This document shows positions 25,595-33,799 of a stretch of DNA of 41,721 nt, piece by piece. This stretch comes from Lachnospiraceae bacterium (GTDB taxonomy: Bacteria > Bacillota > Clostridia > Lachnospirales > Lachnospiraceae), in assembly GCA_024698485.1 (NCBI GenBank), contig JAILRC010000072.1, forward strand, positions 1-41,721, given 5' to 3'. Position 1 is the first letter of the stretch. The number at the start of each line of letters is the position of its first letter. Position numbers and translations under genes: made by a program. A model generated the notes under the pieces. The model saw only the letters and a list, made by a program, of their open reading frames with translations, was not told the origin of the DNA and did no database searches.

Positions 25595-25801
25595 ATGGCA
25601 AAGATTTCATTTAAAAGTGATGTGTGTAAAGGCTGTGGTCTTTGCGTGACCGCCTGCCCCAAGAAGATCGTGGCACTGGACGAGAACGTCCTGAACGCAA
25701 AGGGACATCATCCCGCAAAGTGCACGGATACGGACGCGTGCATAGGCTGCGCTTCCTGCGCACTCATGTGCCCCGACTGCGTTATAACGGTGGAAAATTA
25801 G
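25595..25801 (+). CDS. 2[4Fe-4S] ferredoxin subunit of 2-oxoacid oxidoreductase
   Basis: The 68-residue protein has two cluster motifs, CKGCGLCVTACP and CIGCASCALMCP, and little else, the form of the delta (KorD/PorD-like) subunit of four-part 2-oxoacid:ferredoxin oxidoreductases. It would carry electrons between the catalytic subunit and free ferredoxin. AAGGAGG lies upstream of ATG 25595. It is directly followed by the alpha, beta and gamma subunit genes. Confidence 0.93.
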   Translation: MAKISFKSDVCKGCGLCVTACPKKIVALDENVLNAKGHHPAKCTDTDACIGCASCALMCPDCVITVEN

Positions 25802-25852
25802 GAGGAGCGCAGAGCGTTCTGACTTTACTATAAGACGAGAGGAGTAAAGCAT

Positions 25853-26914
25853 ATGTCAGAGAAAGTTTTGATGAAGGGTAATGAAGCCATTGCGGAAGCT
25901 GCCATTAAGGCGGGCTGCCGTTTCTATTTCGGCTACCCCATTACACCTCAGACAGAGGTTGCGGCATATATGTCAAAGCGTATGCCCAAGATCGGCGGAA
26001 CATTTTTACAGGCTGAAAGTGAGATCGCCGCAATTAACATGGTTATCGGCGTTTCTTCCACAGGAAAGAGGGTTATGACATCCTCATCTTCACCGGGAGT
26101 TTCATTAAAGAGCGAGGGCATATCCTACCTTGCGGGCTGTGATCTTCCCGCACTGGTGGTGAACGTACAGAGAGGCGGCCCGGGACTGGGCGGCATCCAG
26201 CCTTCACAGTCCGACTACTTCCAGGCTACCAAGGGAGGAAGCCACGGCGACTATCACAACATCGTCCTTGCACCCTCCAGCGTTTCCGAGATGGCTCTTC
26301 TTACAGCCAAGGGATTCAATCTGGCAGACAAGTACCGTATGGTGTGCATGATCCTTGCAGACGGAACCATGGGACAGATGATGGAGCCCGTTGCCATTGA
26401 TGACATCGTCATAGAAGAGGTTGAAAAGCCCTGGGCCCTTACGGGAACAGATTGCAAGAGACCCAGAAACATCGTAAATTCCCTCTACTTAAAGCCCGAA
26501 GAACTGGAGCGGAAGAATTTCGAGCGTTTCGCAAAATACAAGACAGTTGAAGAGAACGAAGTTCTCTATGAATCATATATGATGGAAGATGCGGACATAT
26601 GCATCGTTTCCTTCGGCATCACGGCACGCGTTTCGAAGAATGCCATTGTAGCTGCCCGTGCAAAGGGCATCAAGGTGGGCATGATCAGGCCCATCACTCT
26701 CTGGCCCTTCCCCAAGAAGCCCATATTAGAGGCTGCCGACAAGGTCAAGGCGTTCATTTCCGTAGAGATGAACATGGGTCAGATGATCCAGGATGTGGAA
26801 CTTGCAGAGCGCTGCAAGAAGCCCGTATATCTTTGCAACCGTACAGGCGGCATGATCCCTTCACCCGAAGAGGTTCTTGCTTCCATCGAAAAAGTAAACG
26901 GAGGTGAACAGTAA
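25853..26914 (+). CDS. vorB: 2-oxoacid:ferredoxin oxidoreductase alpha subunit (VorB type)
   Basis: The 353-residue subunit has the pyrimidine-binding domain of thiamine-pyrophosphate oxidoreductases: KGNEAIAEAAIKAGCRFYFG with YPITPQTEV, FLQAESEIAAINMVIGVSST with a catalytic-pocket glutamate, and RGGPGLGGIQPSQSDYFQAT. A C-terminal domain (ITLWPFPKKPI, EMNMGQMIQDVE) follows. It most resembles branched-chain (3-methyl-2-oxobutanoate) and 2-oxoglutarate enzymes. The branched-chain assignment is favoured by the adjacent branched-chain aminotransferase and the isoleucine T-box. The stop overlaps the next start by one base. Confidence 0.9.
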   Translation: MSEKVLMKGNEAIAEAAIKAGCRFYFGYPITPQTEVAAYMSKRMPKIGGTFLQAESEIAAINMVIGVSSTGKRVMTSSSSPGVSLKSEGISYLAGCDLPALVVNVQRGGPGLGGIQPSQSDYFQATKGGSHGDYHNIVLAPSSVSEMALLTAKGFNLADKYRMVCMILADGTMGQMMEPVAIDDIVIEEVEKPWALTGTDCKRPRNIVNSLYLKPEELERKNFERFAKYKTVEENEVLYESYMMEDADICIVSFGITARVSKNAIVAARAKGIKVGMIRPITLWPFPKKPILEAADKVKAFISVEMNMGQMIQDVELAERCKKPVYLCNRTGGMIPSPEEVLASIEKVNGGEQ

Positions 26915-27666
26915 TGGCAGAATTTCATAAACCCAAAGCACTCACCGACGCACCCCTCCACTATTGTCCGGGTTGCACCCACGGTATCATCCATCGTCTC
27001 GTTGCGGAAGCCATTGACGAGCTGGGCATTCAGGGACGTTCCATCTGCGTTGCTTCCGTAGGATGCTCCGTAATGGCATATGACTATTTTGACGTTGACT
27101 GCGTTCAGGCGGCTCACGGACGTGCTCCGGCAGTTGCCACAGGCGTAAAGCGTTCCGATCCTTCCAAGATCGTTTTTACCTATCAGGGAGACGGCGACCT
27201 TGCATCCATCGGAACCGCAGAGATCGTTCATTCCGCAGCAAGACGTGAGAACATCACCGTTATCTTCGTAAACAACGCCATCTACGGTATGACAGGCGGG
27301 CAGATGGCTCCCACCACTCTTCCCGGAATGGTGACCCAGACTTCTCCTTACGGACGTGATGTAAATACAGTGGGTTATCCCATGAAGATGTGCGAGATGC
27401 TTTCAAAGGTTGACGGCGCGGCTTACCTTGAGAGGGTAGCAGTAAACAACGTTGCCAATGTCAGAAAGGCTAAAAAGGCCATCCTTCATGCTTTCACAAA
27501 CCAGGTGGAAGGCAAGGGCTTCTCACTTGTGGAAGTCATCTCTTCCTGCCCCACAAACTGGGGAAAGAGCCCCGAGAAGGCACTGGAGTTCATCCAGACT
27601 GACATGATCCCTTACTATCCTCTGGGTGTTTATAAAGACATATATGCAGAAGGAGGTAAAAACTGA
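26914..27666 (+). CDS. vorA: 2-oxoacid:ferredoxin oxidoreductase beta subunit (TPP-binding)
   Basis: The 250-residue subunit carries the cofactor sites: CPGCTHG (Cys18, Cys21) and VGCS for the proximal iron-sulfur cluster, and the TPP/magnesium motif GDGDLASIGTAEIVHSA through VNNAIYGMTGGQ. AHGRAPAVATG is also typical. It catalyses reversible oxidation of a 2-oxoacid and CoA to acyl-CoA, CO2 and reduced ferredoxin. It overlaps its neighbours by one base on both sides, indicating tight translational coupling of the subunits. The symbol follows common usage; subunit letters differ between authors. Confidence 0.9.
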   Translation: MAEFHKPKALTDAPLHYCPGCTHGIIHRLVAEAIDELGIQGRSICVASVGCSVMAYDYFDVDCVQAAHGRAPAVATGVKRSDPSKIVFTYQGDGDLASIGTAEIVHSAARRENITVIFVNNAIYGMTGGQMAPTTLPGMVTQTSPYGRDVNTVGYPMKMCEMLSKVDGAAYLERVAVNNVANVRKAKKAILHAFTNQVEGKGFSLVEVISSCPTNWGKSPEKALEFIQTDMIPYYPLGVYKDIYAEGGKN

Positions 27667-28199
27667 TGGCTACAACAAGAATGTTATTCGCAGGTTTCGG
27701 CGGTCAGGGCATCCTCTTCGCAGGCAAATTCATGGCATATAAGGGCCTCATCGAAGAAAAGCAGGTTTCCTGGCTTCCTTCCTACGGTCCCGAGATGAGA
27801 GGCGGTACGGCAAACTGTAACGTCATCATCAGCGACGATCCCATCGGTTCACCCATCGTTAACAAGCCCGACGTGCTTGTGGCCATGAACCTTCCTTCGT
27901 TGGAAAAGTTTGAAGATTCCGTTGTACCGGGAGGAAAGATCTTCGTGGATTCCACTCTCATCGACAAGAAGGTGGAGAGAACGGACGTGGAAGTTTTCTA
28001 TGTTCCCGCTACAAAGACGGCAAATGATATGAACATCGGCACTCTTGCAAATATGATCATGACCGGAAAGCTCATCAAAGAGATCCCCGGTTTCGAGATG
28101 GATTCAGTGGACAAGGTGCTGGGGAAGATCATTTCCGCAAGACATCAGGATATGTTCGAAGCCAACAAGAAGGCTCTCGAAACAGGATATTCCATGTGA
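27666..28199 (+). CDS. 2-oxoacid:ferredoxin oxidoreductase gamma subunit
   Basis: The 177-residue protein begins with the gamma-subunit signature [19 protein letters not shown] and has the conserved [20 protein letters not shown]. This domain completes the CoA-binding part of the enzyme. It overlaps the beta gene by one base. The branched-chain aminotransferase gene follows after about 30 bases, placing both enzymes in one transcript. Confidence 0.93.
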   Translation: MATTRMLFAGFGGQGILFAGKFMAYKGLIEEKQVSWLPSYGPEMRGGTANCNVIISDDPIGSPIVNKPDVLVAMNLPSLEKFEDSVVPGGKIFVDSTLIDKKVERTDVEVFYVPATKTANDMNIGTLANMIMTGKLIKEIPGFEMDSVDKVLGKIISARHQDMFEANKKALETGYSM

Positions 28200-28228
28200 G
28201 ATATATGAAGTTTCAGGGAGGTTTAGAA

Positions 28229-29296
28229 ATGAAGATCAATTTAAAACTTACAAATACACCCAAGGCCAAGCCCACAGACGAGTCAAGGCTTGGCTTCGGA
28301 GCAGTGTTCTCGGATCATATGCTCATCCGCAAGTGGACGGCAGAGAAAGGCTGGGAGGATGCGGAGATCGTTCCTTACGGCGATTTCGTTCTTTCACCCG
28401 CCGCAGCAGTTTTTCATTACGGAGCCGAGATCTTTGAAGGACTCAAGGCGTACAGAACAGCAGAAGGAAAGGTTCAGCTTTTCCGCCCCATCGAGAATGT
28501 TCGCAGAATGAACAATTCCGCAGAGCGTCTCTGCATGCCTCAGATGCCTGAAGAGGAGATGCTGGAGTGCATCAAGAAGATCGTTGAAGTGGAAAAGGAC
28601 TGGGTGCCTCATTCTGAGGGAACTTCCCTTTACATCCGTCCCTTCCTTATCGGAACCGATCCCAAGCTGGGTGTTCACACAGTTCATCAGTGTACATTCT
28701 GCGTGATCTGCTCTCCTTCCGGAAGCTACTATGCAGAGGGTCTCGCTCCCGTAAAGATCATGATCGAGGACGAGGACGTTCGTGCGGTAAGAGGCGGCAC
28801 GGGATATGCAAAGTGCGGCGGTAACTACGCTGCATCCTACAGAGCCGGCGAAAAGGCTGCAAAGAAGGGCTACTCACAGGTTCTCTGGCTTGACGGCGTG
28901 GAGAGAAAGTACATCGAAGAAGTGGGCGCCATGAATGTAATGTTCAAGATCGACGGAGTTGTTGTGACTCCCGAACTTCTCGGTTCCGTACTTCCCGGAA
29001 TTACCAGAAAGTCCTGCATCGAGCTCTTAAAGGCCAAGGGATACAAGGTAGAGGAGAGAAGGATCTCCGTTGATGAACTTTTTGAGGCAGCAAAGAGCGG
29101 ACGTCTTGAAGAGGCCTGGGGAACAGGAACGGCAGCTGTTGTTTCACCCATCGGAGAACTCATTTTCAAGGATAAGGAATATAAGATCAACAACTTTGAG
29201 ATCGGAAAGACCACACAGATGCTCTATGACACCCTTACATCCATCCAGTGGGGCAAGGCAAAGGATGAGCACAACTGGATCGTTCCCATTGCTTAG
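28229..29296 (+). CDS. ilvE: Branched-chain amino acid aminotransferase
   Basis: This is a pyridoxal-phosphate fold-IV enzyme that interconverts Ile, Leu and Val with their 2-oxoacids. It has FHYGAEIFEGLKAYRT, RPIENVRRMNNSAERL, YIRPFLIGTDPKLGV, GTGYAKCGGNYAASYRA with the likely PLP lysine in GYSQVLWLDG's upstream region, EEVGAMNVMF and WGTGTAAVVSPIGEL. The layout matches the BCAT type (TIGR01123-like). ATG 28229 (355 residues) is seven bases after GGAGG and is preferred to an upstream frame opening at 28196. It follows the oxidoreductase directly, so the 2-oxoacid made by that enzyme has its aminating partner in the same operon. Confidence 0.94.
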   Translation: MKINLKLTNTPKAKPTDESRLGFGAVFSDHMLIRKWTAEKGWEDAEIVPYGDFVLSPAAAVFHYGAEIFEGLKAYRTAEGKVQLFRPIENVRRMNNSAERLCMPQMPEEEMLECIKKIVEVEKDWVPHSEGTSLYIRPFLIGTDPKLGVHTVHQCTFCVICSPSGSYYAEGLAPVKIMIEDEDVRAVRGGTGYAKCGGNYAASYRAGEKAAKKGYSQVLWLDGVERKYIEEVGAMNVMFKIDGVVVTPELLGSVLPGITRKSCIELLKAKGYKVEERRISVDELFEAAKSGRLEEAWGTGTAAVVSPIGELIFKDKEYKINNFEIGKTTQMLYDTLTSIQWGKAKDEHNWIVPIA

Positions 29297-29335
29297 GATC
29301 TTAAAGATTAATCATAAGCTTCAAAAGGAGCAGCT

Positions 29336-29887
29336 ATGGAAGAAGAATTGAAAGAACTGGCCGAAAGGATCCATGCCCTGAGAGATGCCTGCGACTACAC
29401 CCCGGAGTACGTTGCTTCGGAACTGGGGATCGATGCGGACACCTACATGGGATATGAAAGATCGGCAGAAAATGTTCCCATCAGTGTGATCTATTCATTG
29501 GCAAAGCTTTATAATGTGGATTTTTCGGAGATCATGACAGGTACCAGCGCAAAACTCCGTACCTATCAGGTGGTACGTAAGGGAGAGGGACAGAACGCAG
29601 ACCGTTATCCGGGCTACAAGTTCGAGAACCTTGCCTATCGTTTCACCCACAAGATCATGCAGCCCTTCCTTGTAACCCTGGATCCCTCGGACAAGCCCGC
29701 GGATCTGGTAAGCCACAAGGGAGAGGAATTCAATCTCGTCATTTCGGGAAGCGTCGTCGTCGTCTTTGACGACCAGGAGATCATTTTAAACACAGGCGAC
29801 AGCATTTATTTTAACCCGAACTACAAACACGGTCAGAAGTGCTACGGTGACAAGCCCGCAACCTTCCTTACAATGATCGCCGAGTAG
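29336..29887 (+). CDS. XRE-family regulator with cupin domain
   Basis: The 183-residue protein has a helix-turn-helix (residues about 8-62: DACDYTPEYVASELGIDADT, then ISVIYSLAKLYNVDFSEIM) and a C-terminal cupin (about 112-180: SHKGEEFNLVISGSVVVVFD, NTGDSIYFNPNYKHG). It aligns end to end with the first about 195 residues of the fusion protein at 22486. In the common XRE-cupin class the cupin is a small-molecule sensor. It lies 23 bases before the second acyl-CoA synthetase. It may regulate this operon or act on the enzyme itself. AAGGAG precedes the ATG. Confidence 0.9.
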   Translation: MEEELKELAERIHALRDACDYTPEYVASELGIDADTYMGYERSAENVPISVIYSLAKLYNVDFSEIMTGTSAKLRTYQVVRKGEGQNADRYPGYKFENLAYRFTHKIMQPFLVTLDPSDKPADLVSHKGEEFNLVISGSVVVVFDDQEIILNTGDSIYFNPNYKHGQKCYGDKPATFLTMIAE

Positions 29888-29910
29888 CGGACGATGATTG
29901 GAGATTATAC

Positions 29911-31575
29911 ATGATTGAGAAATTTTTACCCAGAACGGAATTTGATTCATACGAAGATTTTAAAAAGAACTACAAGGTAAATGCACCCGAAGACTTCAAT
30001 TTCGGTTTTGACATAGTGGACGGATGGGCTAAGGAAAAGCCGGACCTCAGATGTCTGCTCTGGATCGATGACGACGGAAATGAGAAGAGTTTCACTTTCA
30101 CCGATATGTCAAAGCTTTCCAACAGGGCTGCCAATTACTTTAAGTCTCTCGGACTGAAAAAAGGAGACGTTGTTCTCCTGATCCTGAGACGCCGCTGGGA
30201 GTACTGGGTTTGCGCCACGGCTCTTATAAAGCTGGGTGTGATCCTGATCCCTGCCACTCTTCAGCTCACAAAGAAGGACATTGCCTACCGCTGTAATGCC
30301 GCAGGCGTTAAGATGATGGTGTGTGTTGATGACGAGTATGTTATCAGCCAGGTGGAACTTGCAAAGCCGGAGATGCCCGGAGTTACAAAGTTTGCACTGG
30401 TGGACAATGTGAAGAAAGACGGCTGGATCGACTTCGACGAAGAATTCATGAAGTGTTCCGACGTTTTTGAAAGACCTGTTGGGGCGGAAGCCACCAAGGG
30501 AACGGATGTAATGCAGCTCTATTTCACATCCGGGACCACAGGCATGCCCAAGATGGTCACACACAACTATTTCCATCCCCTGGGACATATAGTTACCGCC
30601 AAGTACTGGCAGCAGGTCCGGGAAGGAAAACTTCATATGAGTGTTTCCGACTCGGGCTGGGCAAAGTTTGGCTGGGGCAAGATCTACGGTCAGTGGATCT
30701 GCGGAGCCACAGTCTTCTGCTATGATATGAAGAAATTTGTTCCCGCGAAACTATTAAAAGTCATGCAGGACTACAGACTTACCACCTTCTGCGCACCGCC
30801 TACGATGTACAGATTCATGCTGCAGGAGGACGTTAAGGCCTTTGATCTTTCAAGCATACAGAATTTTGCAACGGCAGGAGAACCTTTGAATCCCGAGGTT
30901 TACAACCGCTGGCTGGAACTTACCGGCGGAAAGATCCACACCGGCTTCGGCCAGTCCGAAGGAACAGTGCTTTTTGCAGATTTCCCTTGGTTTGAGCCCA
31001 TTCCGGGCGCTATGGGAAAGCCTTCCCCCATCTATGACGTCAGACTCATGGATTCAGAAGGCAAAGAGTGCGAGAGCGGTGAAGAAGGAGAGATCACCAT
31101 ATGCGGGATTAAGAAGAATCCTCCCGTGGGACTCTTCATCGGATACTACAAAAATGAGGAACAGACAAATGCGGCATTCAAGGGCGGAGATTACAACCTC
31201 AAGGATGTTGCATGGCGGGATAACAACGGCTACTTCCGCTTCGTGGGCCGTCACGACGATGTTATCAAGTGCTCCGGCTACCGCATCGGCCCCTTCGAGG
31301 TAGAATCGGCCCTCATCGAGCATCCTGCGGTGGTAGAGTGCGCCATTACAGCAGCCCCCGACCCCATCCGCGGTCAGGTGGTAAAAGCTACCGTAGTCCT
31401 TGCCAAGGGCTACACTCCTTCCGAAGAACTCATAAAGGAGCTCCAGAACCATGTAAAGCATGCCACAGCACCTTACAAGTATCCCCGTATCGTGGAATTT
31501 GTGGATGAGCTTCCCAAGACGCTGGGTGGCAAGATAAAGAGAGCGCAGATCAGAAATGAGGATGCAAATAAATAA
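29911..31575 (+). CDS. Acyl-CoA synthetase, medium-chain/branched-chain type
   Basis: The 554-residue AMP-forming ligase is a paralogue of the enzyme part of the fusion protein. It has LYFTSGTTGMPKMVTHNYF, SDSGWAKFGWGKIYGQWICG, TFCAPPTMYRFM, GFGQSEGT, SGYRIGPFEVESALIEHPAV and the catalytic-lysine tail LPKTLGGKIKRAQIR. The motif normally read Y-x-TGD is YNLKDVAW here: the aspartate is kept but TG is replaced by LK, unlike the fusion enzyme. Substrate range may therefore differ, for example another branched or aromatic acid. A strong terminator follows seven bases after the stop codon. Confidence 0.92.
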   Translation: MIEKFLPRTEFDSYEDFKKNYKVNAPEDFNFGFDIVDGWAKEKPDLRCLLWIDDDGNEKSFTFTDMSKLSNRAANYFKSLGLKKGDVVLLILRRRWEYWVCATALIKLGVILIPATLQLTKKDIAYRCNAAGVKMMVCVDDEYVISQVELAKPEMPGVTKFALVDNVKKDGWIDFDEEFMKCSDVFERPVGAEATKGTDVMQLYFTSGTTGMPKMVTHNYFHPLGHIVTAKYWQQVREGKLHMSVSDSGWAKFGWGKIYGQWICGATVFCYDMKKFVPAKLLKVMQDYRLTTFCAPPTMYRFMLQEDVKAFDLSSIQNFATAGEPLNPEVYNRWLELTGGKIHTGFGQSEGTVLFADFPWFEPIPGAMGKPSPIYDVRLMDSEGKECESGEEGEITICGIKKNPPVGLFIGYYKNEEQTNAAFKGGDYNLKDVAWRDNNGYFRFVGRHDDVIKCSGYRIGPFEVESALIEHPAVVECAITAAPDPIRGQVVKATVVLAKGYTPSEELIKELQNHVKHATAPYKYPRIVEFVDELPKTLGGKIKRAQIRNEDANK

Positions 31576-31610
31576 AAAATCGGTCGGAGTTTTTACTCCG
31601 ACCTTTTTTT
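31574..31610. terminator. Bidirectional terminator between acyl-CoA synthetase and argG
   Basis: GGTCGGAGT / ACTCCGACC (9 bp, TTTT loop) is followed on the + strand by seven T. On the - strand it is followed by six T from the A run at 31574-31579. It serves both converging genes. Confidence 0.92.
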
Positions 31611-31627
31611 GCAAATGTTATGTGAGG

Positions 31628-32854
31628 TTACTTGTTGTCTTTGTTGTTCTGCATCATCATTGCTCTTACCTTTAAGGAAAGACCGAAGAGATTGACGAAG
31701 CCTTCCGCGTCGTGGTGATCGTAAAGATCGCCTGTTGTGAAGCTTGCAATGGACTCATTGTAGAGGCTGTAAGGAGAAGTTGTGCCCTGCTTGATGATGT
31801 TGCCCTTGTAGAGCTTGAGCTTTACTTCACCTGTTACATACTGCTGAGTGGACTCAACGAAAGCCTGCAAAGCTTCGCGAAGAGGAGTGAACCACTTGCC
31901 TTCGTATACAACATCCGCAAACTTGTCACCGATGCCTTTCTTGTATGCAAGGGTGTCACGGTCAAGGATTAGCTCTTCAAGCTGCTCGTGAGCGGCCATA
32001 AGGATGGTTCCGCCGGGGGTCTCGTAAACACCGCGGGACTTCATGCCCACAACCCTGTTTTCTACGATGTCGATGATGCCGATACCATTCTCTCCGCCAA
32101 GCTTGTTCAGCTCTTTGAGAATATCGGAAGCCTTCATCTTCTTGCCGTTAAGAGCAACGGGAGCGCCCTTTTCAAAGGAAATGGAAACAGTGGTCTCTTT
32201 GTCGGGAGCCTTTTCGGGAGTAACGCCAAGAACAAGAAGGTGGTCATAGTTGGGTGCGTTCTTGGGATCTTCAAGTTCGAGCCCTTCATGGCTGATGTGC
32301 CAGAGGTTACGGTCACGGGAGTAGGAGTGACTTGCGTCGAAGGGGAGATCGATGTTGTGCTGCTTGCAGTACTCGATCTCGTCTTCTCTCGACTTCATCT
32401 TCCATGTGTCCGTGCAGCGCCATGGAGCGATGATCTTAAGGTCGGGAGCGAGAGCCTTGATGCCCAGTTCGAAACGTACCTGATCGTTTCCCTTGCCGGT
32501 AGCGCCGTGGCAGATAGCTGTAGCGCCTTCTTTACGTGCGATCTCAACCAGCTTCTTTGCGATGAGAGGACGTGCCATGGATGTGCCCAGAAGGTATTTG
32601 TTTTCGTATACTGCGCCTGCTTTCACACAGGGGATGGCGTACTCGTCAACGAATTCGTCAACAACATCAAGAATGTAGAGTTTCTCCGCACCTGAGTACT
32701 TTGCGCGCTTCTCAAGGCCATCCAGCTCGTTGCCCTGACCCACGTCTATGCAGCAGCATACAACGTCATAATCGTAATTTTCCTTTAACCAGGGGATGAT
32801 CGCTGTTGTGTCAAGTCCGCCTGAGTAAGCAAGAATAACTTTTTCTTTAGCCAT
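31628..32854 (-). CDS. argG: Argininosuccinate synthase
   Basis: The enzyme joins citrulline and aspartate using ATP to give argininosuccinate. The 408-residue protein starts [20 protein letters not shown] with the ATP-pyrophosphatase P-loop SGGLDT. It has [23 protein letters not shown] and [20 protein letters not shown], all diagnostic. The start at 32854 is preceded by AAAGGAGA; the longer frame to 32935 runs into the promoter. It diverges from maf, and its promoter carries repeats that may bind an arginine repressor. The remaining arginine genes of this window lie on the + strand from 36520. Confidence 0.97.
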   Translation of the reverse strand: MAKEKVILAYSGGLDTTAIIPWLKENYDYDVVCCCIDVGQGNELDGLEKRAKYSGAEKLYILDVVDEFVDEYAIPCVKAGAVYENKYLLGTSMARPLIAKKLVEIARKEGATAICHGATGKGNDQVRFELGIKALAPDLKIIAPWRCTDTWKMKSREDEIEYCKQHNIDLPFDASHSYSRDRNLWHISHEGLELEDPKNAPNYDHLLVLGVTPEKAPDKETTVSISFEKGAPVALNGKKMKASDILKELNKLGGENGIGIIDIVENRVVGMKSRGVYETPGGTILMAAHEQLEELILDRDTLAYKKGIGDKFADVVYEGKWFTPLREALQAFVESTQQYVTGEVKLKLYKGNIIKQGTTSPYSLYNESIASFTTGDLYDHHDAEGFVNLFGLSLKVRAMMMQNNKDNK

Positions 32855-32906
32855 TTTTTTATCTCCTTTATATGATGAGTTTTTGTTCTGAATTGAATTT
32901 TCCATT

Positions 32907-32935
32907 ACTATACGCTTAAATTTATATTTATGCAA
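32907..32935 (-). promoter_or_regulatory. Promoter for argG
   Basis: On the - strand, TTGCAT (32935-32930), 17 bases, TATAGT (32912-32907). The -35 overlaps one of three TGCATAAA repeats. Confidence 0.65.
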
Positions 32936-33009
32936 GATATATTTTTAAAAATACAAAAAAAGTTTTTTATGCAGGTTATAAATATTAATTATAAAAGGAA
33001 ATTTATGCA
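32927..33009 (-). repeat. Three TGCATAAA repeats upstream of argG
   Basis: TGCATAAA occurs on the - strand at 32927-32934, 32966-32973 and 33002-33009, with spacings of 39 and 36 bases. The first, read as ATGCAAG on the + strand, resembles half of an ArgR/AhrC box. A hexameric arginine repressor could bind several such sites; this is inference. Confidence 0.5.
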
Positions 33010-33039
33010 CAACCCCTTGGGAGCCTTGAATAATAAAAC

Positions 33040-33068
33040 TTGCAGACCACAGATATTTTTATTATAAT
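33040..33068 (+). promoter_or_regulatory. Promoter for maf
   Basis: TTGCAG (33040-33045), 17 bases, TATAAT (33063-33068), about 70 bases before the maf start. Confidence 0.65.
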
Positions 33069-33138
33069 AAAGAGTAATGCCGTGACGCATGAACAGCGTT
33101 CCGAAAGGCGTTCAAAGATCTGATTAAGGAGAGGAACA

Positions 33139-33729
33139 ATGGATATTATTCTGGCCTCAGGTTCACCGAGAAGGCGGGAGATCCTTGAAAAACAGGGAGT
33201 GGTTTTCAGGGTGATCACTTCTGATAAGGAAGAAAAGATAACGAAGACCGACCCGGAAGAAACCGTCAGGGAACTGGCGGAAATGAAGGCGTCGGATGTG
33301 TATGAGAGAATAGAAAAGGAAGAAACGGAAGATTTTCTTGTCATAGGGTCGGATACGGTGGTGGCCTGCGACGGTAAGATCATGGGAAAACCGGGAGACA
33401 GGGACAGAGCCTGTGAGATGATCCGGATGATCTCCGGCAGAGAACATTTTGTATACACAGGGGTCTGTCTCAGGGGAAAAAAAGACGGCAGGGAGTTTAA
33501 AACGGTTTTTGCCGAAAGAACAGCTGTCTTTGTGAGTGATCTGACGGATGAAGAGATAAAGGCTTACGTCGATACGGGAGAACCCATGGACAAAGCCGGA
33601 GCATATGCCGTCCAGGGGCTGTTCGCACCCTATGTGGAACGGATAGAAGGGGATTACTACAACATTGTGGGCTTCCCTTTATCCAGAGTTGTAAGGGAAT
33701 TAAAAAAATACAAAATTAAACTTGCATAA
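33139..33729 (+). CDS. maf: Maf-family nucleoside triphosphate pyrophosphatase
   Basis: Maf proteins hydrolyse non-standard or modified nucleotides, keeping them out of DNA and RNA, and overproduction affects septation. The 196-residue protein has the family sites ASGSPRRREIL, VIGSDTVVACDGKIMGKPGD and KAGAYAVQGLFAPYVERIEG with YYNIVGFPL. The variant with Q in AVQG corresponds to the dTTP/UTP-type group (YhdE-like). AGGAGAGG lies before the ATG. It is divergent from argG and followed after 70 bases, with nothing notable between, by a membrane protein gene. Confidence 0.95.
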   Translation: MDIILASGSPRRREILEKQGVVFRVITSDKEEKITKTDPEETVRELAEMKASDVYERIEKEETEDFLVIGSDTVVACDGKIMGKPGDRDRACEMIRMISGREHFVYTGVCLRGKKDGREFKTVFAERTAVFVSDLTDEEIKAYVDTGEPMDKAGAYAVQGLFAPYVERIEGDYYNIVGFPLSRVVRELKKYKIKLA

Positions 33730-33799
33730 TTATTCAAAATGATGTATATTCAATGGCGTTCATTTTTGAAACGGACGCAAAGGTTATAGGAGTTCGAAA

